Assembly (NCBI GenBank): GCA_902470345.1
Contig: CABRGB010000012.1
Location: 1-39,049 of the forward strand
Direction: 5' to 3'
Length of the DNA stretch: 39,049 nucleotides
From: an uncultured Collinsella sp.
GTDB lineage: Bacteria > Actinomycetota > Coriobacteriia > Coriobacteriales > Coriobacteriaceae
The notes under the pieces are model-generated. The model made no database searches. It was given only the letters and a program-made list of their open reading frames with translations, and had not been told where the DNA came from. This document shows, piece by piece, positions 37,972 to 39,049 of this stretch. The first letter of the stretch is position 1; the number at the start of each line of letters is the position of its first letter. The position numbers were made by a program, and so were the translations under genes.

Positions 37972-38766
37972 ATGTTTAAACTGATTGCATCCGATATGGA
38001 CGGCACACTGCTTGACGAAAACGGCCAGGTGCCTCCCGAGACCTACGAACTGATTCTGGCGCTACACGAGCATGGTGTGCATTTTGCCGCATCGTCAGGT
38101 CGTCGCTACGATCGCCTGTGCGAGTTCTTTGCGCCCGTTCGCGACAAGATGGACTTTGTCGCAGCTAACGGTGCCCAGGTCTTCGCCGACGGCAAAATGG
38201 TAGACCGTGAGGTGTATTCGCACCTGGCGATTCGAAGGCTCGCCCAGGCTGTCGCGACGTTTCCCAATCTGCATCTTGCGCTTTTTGACCGAACCAAGTC
38301 CTTCCTGCTCGATGACGAGTGCAAGTTCGTGCGTGAGGTCGATAAGGACCTTCCCAATGCCGAGCGCATTTGGGAGCTGCCCGATCCCAGTGTAAATATC
38401 ATCAAGGCGAGTATCTTTTGCGATGACAGTGCTGTTATGGACAGTGCGTACGTGCTACAGCGTGAACTCGGTCAGCTCTTTACTTTTGCGCCTTCGGGCA
38501 ACGCGTGGATCGATGCCATGCAGCCCGGTGTGTCGAAGGCCTCGGGTATCGCACAGCTCGCGGAGCATTATGGCATTGGGCGCGACGAGGTTATGGCGTT
38601 TGGCGATTCGATGAACGATTACGAGATCATTCGCTTTGTCGGCACGGGCTGCGCGATGGAAAACGCGCGTCCTGCACTCAAGGCCGTTGCCGATCGCGTG
38701 GTGGGGCGCAACCGCGACCACGCCGTCCAGCAGGAACTTCGCCGTGTTCTGGAGAGCCTCGCCTAA
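37972..38766 (+). CDS. Cof-type HAD-IIB hydrolase
   Basis: A 264-residue haloacid dehalogenase-superfamily phosphatase. Motif I is SDMDGTLLD (Asp8 nucleophile, Asp10). AASSGRRY is motif II, and VMAFGDSMNDYEI near the C-terminus is motif IV with the metal-binding Asp. The type IIB cap lies between about residues 85 and 185. Such enzymes dephosphorylate sugar phosphates, PLP or flavin precursors; the substrate cannot be read. It is flanked by CTAG-family repeats in opposite orientation, and the next gene, on the minus strand, is of the same family. Confidence 0.92.
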   Translation: MFKLIASDMDGTLLDENGQVPPETYELILALHEHGVHFAASSGRRYDRLCEFFAPVRDKMDFVAANGAQVFADGKMVDREVYSHLAIRRLAQAVATFPNLHLALFDRTKSFLLDDECKFVREVDKDLPNAERIWELPDPSVNIIKASIFCDDSAVMDSAYVLQRELGQLFTFAPSGNAWIDAMQPGVSKASGIAQLAEHYGIGRDEVMAFGDSMNDYEIIRFVGTGCAMENARPALKAVADRVVGRNRDHAVQQELRRVLESLA

Positions 38767-38767
38767 T

Positions 38768-38820
38768 CCGGCAGTTAGGGACAGTCCTTTTCTGCCGGTA
38801 GTGGGGGGGACAGTCCTTGC
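38768..38820. repeat. GGCAGTTAGGGAC element, copy 2
   Basis: CCGGCAG (38768-38774) and CTGCCGG (38792-38798) make a 7-bp stem directly after the HAD stop codon, with TTAGGGACAGTCCTTTT as loop; GGGGACAGTCCTTG follows. The whole block matches 35738-35787. Confidence 0.6.
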
Positions 38821-38849
38821 AGCTTTTTTGCGAAGAGTGTCCCCAACGA

Positions 38850-38920
38850 CTAGTCATTCAAGAACGTCCCCAATGACTAGTCGTTTAAGAACGTCCCCAA
38901 TGACTACCCCCAATGACTAG
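38850..38920. repeat. tandem CTAG-family array
   Basis: Units begin with CTA(G) at 38850, 38877 and 38904, a strict 27-bp step, and a final truncated unit gives CTAG at 38917. Units 1 and 2 share AAGAACGTCCCCAATGA and differ at three bases; the third is shortened to CTACCCCCAATGA. The array is inverted relative to the unit at 37763-37793. Its last CTA is the (complementary) stop codon of the next gene. Confidence 0.8.
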
Positions 38921-39049
38921 GCGAGGGCAGCCATGATGGTGCGGGCGACGCCGTCGTGGTCGTTGTCGTATTCGGTGATGGCGTCGGCGGCCTCGCGATC
39001 TTCGGGCTCGGCGTTGATCATGGCCATGCCATGGCCCGCTGCCTGCAGC
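38917..39049 (-). CDS. Cof-type HAD hydrolase, C-terminal 43 residues (start outside window)
   Basis: On the minus strand the frame entering the window from the right reads GHGMAMINAEPEDREAADAI then TEYDNDHDGVARTIMAALA and stops with TAG at 38917-38919. This is the typical end of Cof-type HAD-IIB phosphatases: the G-x-x-M-x-N-A segment after motif IV, then the stretch (N/D)-x(D)-G-V-A. It converges on the other HAD gene, with the repeat array between. The two may be paralogues. The rest of the protein lies beyond the window. Confidence 0.85.
   Translation of the reverse strand, partial: LQAAGHGMAMINAEPEDREAADAITEYDNDHDGVARTIMAALA

Noticed and set aside
38768..38920. Insertion sequence remnant after the HAD gene
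   Set aside because: The repeats are short and tandem, with no transposase fragment or terminal inverted repeats of IS type.

Overview
The window reads as a chromosome segment of a high-GC anaerobic actinobacterium, most likely a Coriobacteriia gut species close to Collinsella. That is inferred from strong G/C preference at third codon positions, a four-cysteine (zinc-type) ribosomal protein S14, a secY-adk-map-infA-rpmJ-rpsM-rpsK-rpsD-rpoA-rplQ order, and a selenium/molybdenum-linked anaerobic purine-catabolism cluster. No species can be proven from the sequence alone. I saw no tRNA, rRNA, CRISPR array, transposase or phage gene.

Layout. (1) 1-5.8 kb: the end of an exonuclease-fold gene, then four minus-strand genes: a helical protein of unknown function, a secreted Ig-repeat protein with an LPxTG-like anchor, an unrecognised protein with an odd C-terminus, and a membrane-anchored protein with a disordered N-terminus. 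A four-unit iteron-like array (4618-4732) and a strong hairpin lie between the last two. (2) 5.9-16.8 kb: a YheO-type regulator faces an operon-like cluster: diaminopropionate ammonia-lyase (ygeX), M20 hydrolase (ygeY), YgeW carbamoyltransferase, carbamate kinase, MocA-like cytidylyltransferase, a hydantoinase-type amidohydrolase, YqeC, YqeB and XdhC. These match the E. coli yge/yqe locus, which is tied to anaerobic uric acid/purine breakdown and to selenium-dependent molybdenum hydroxylases. The hydroxylase itself is not in the window. The regulator/ygeX intergenic region holds two identical 15-bp palindromes 51 bp apart. (3) 17.1-27.0 kb: the spc and alpha ribosomal protein operons from rplE to rplQ, ending in a textbook terminator. 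rplN and rplX, which normally precede rplE, are missing; the catabolic cluster sits there instead, with a repetitive inverted repeat at the junction. (4) 27.1-39.0 kb: truA, a glycosyltransferase-like gene, argR, a class A penicillin-binding protein, a U32-family protein, tyrS, adenine deaminase, a Cof-type HAD phosphatase, and the end of a second Cof-type HAD gene.

Functional logic. The nitrogen theme is coherent: adenine deaminase feeds purines to hypoxanthine; the yge/yqe genes would take purine-ring products through amidohydrolase, carbamoyl-transfer and ammonia-lyase steps; carbamate kinase would recover ATP; MocA, YqeB, YqeC and XdhC would mature the molybdenum hydroxylase. The rest is housekeeping.

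The most unusual content is non-coding: two copies of a nested-hairpin element (23405-23492 and 35546-35644) sharing a core loop; two copies of a 21-22 bp inverted repeat flanking the yqe genes; a family of 27-bp units starting with CTAG that abut stop codons in the last 4 kb; the iteron-like array at 4.6 kb; and intercistronic hairpins inside the ribosomal operon.
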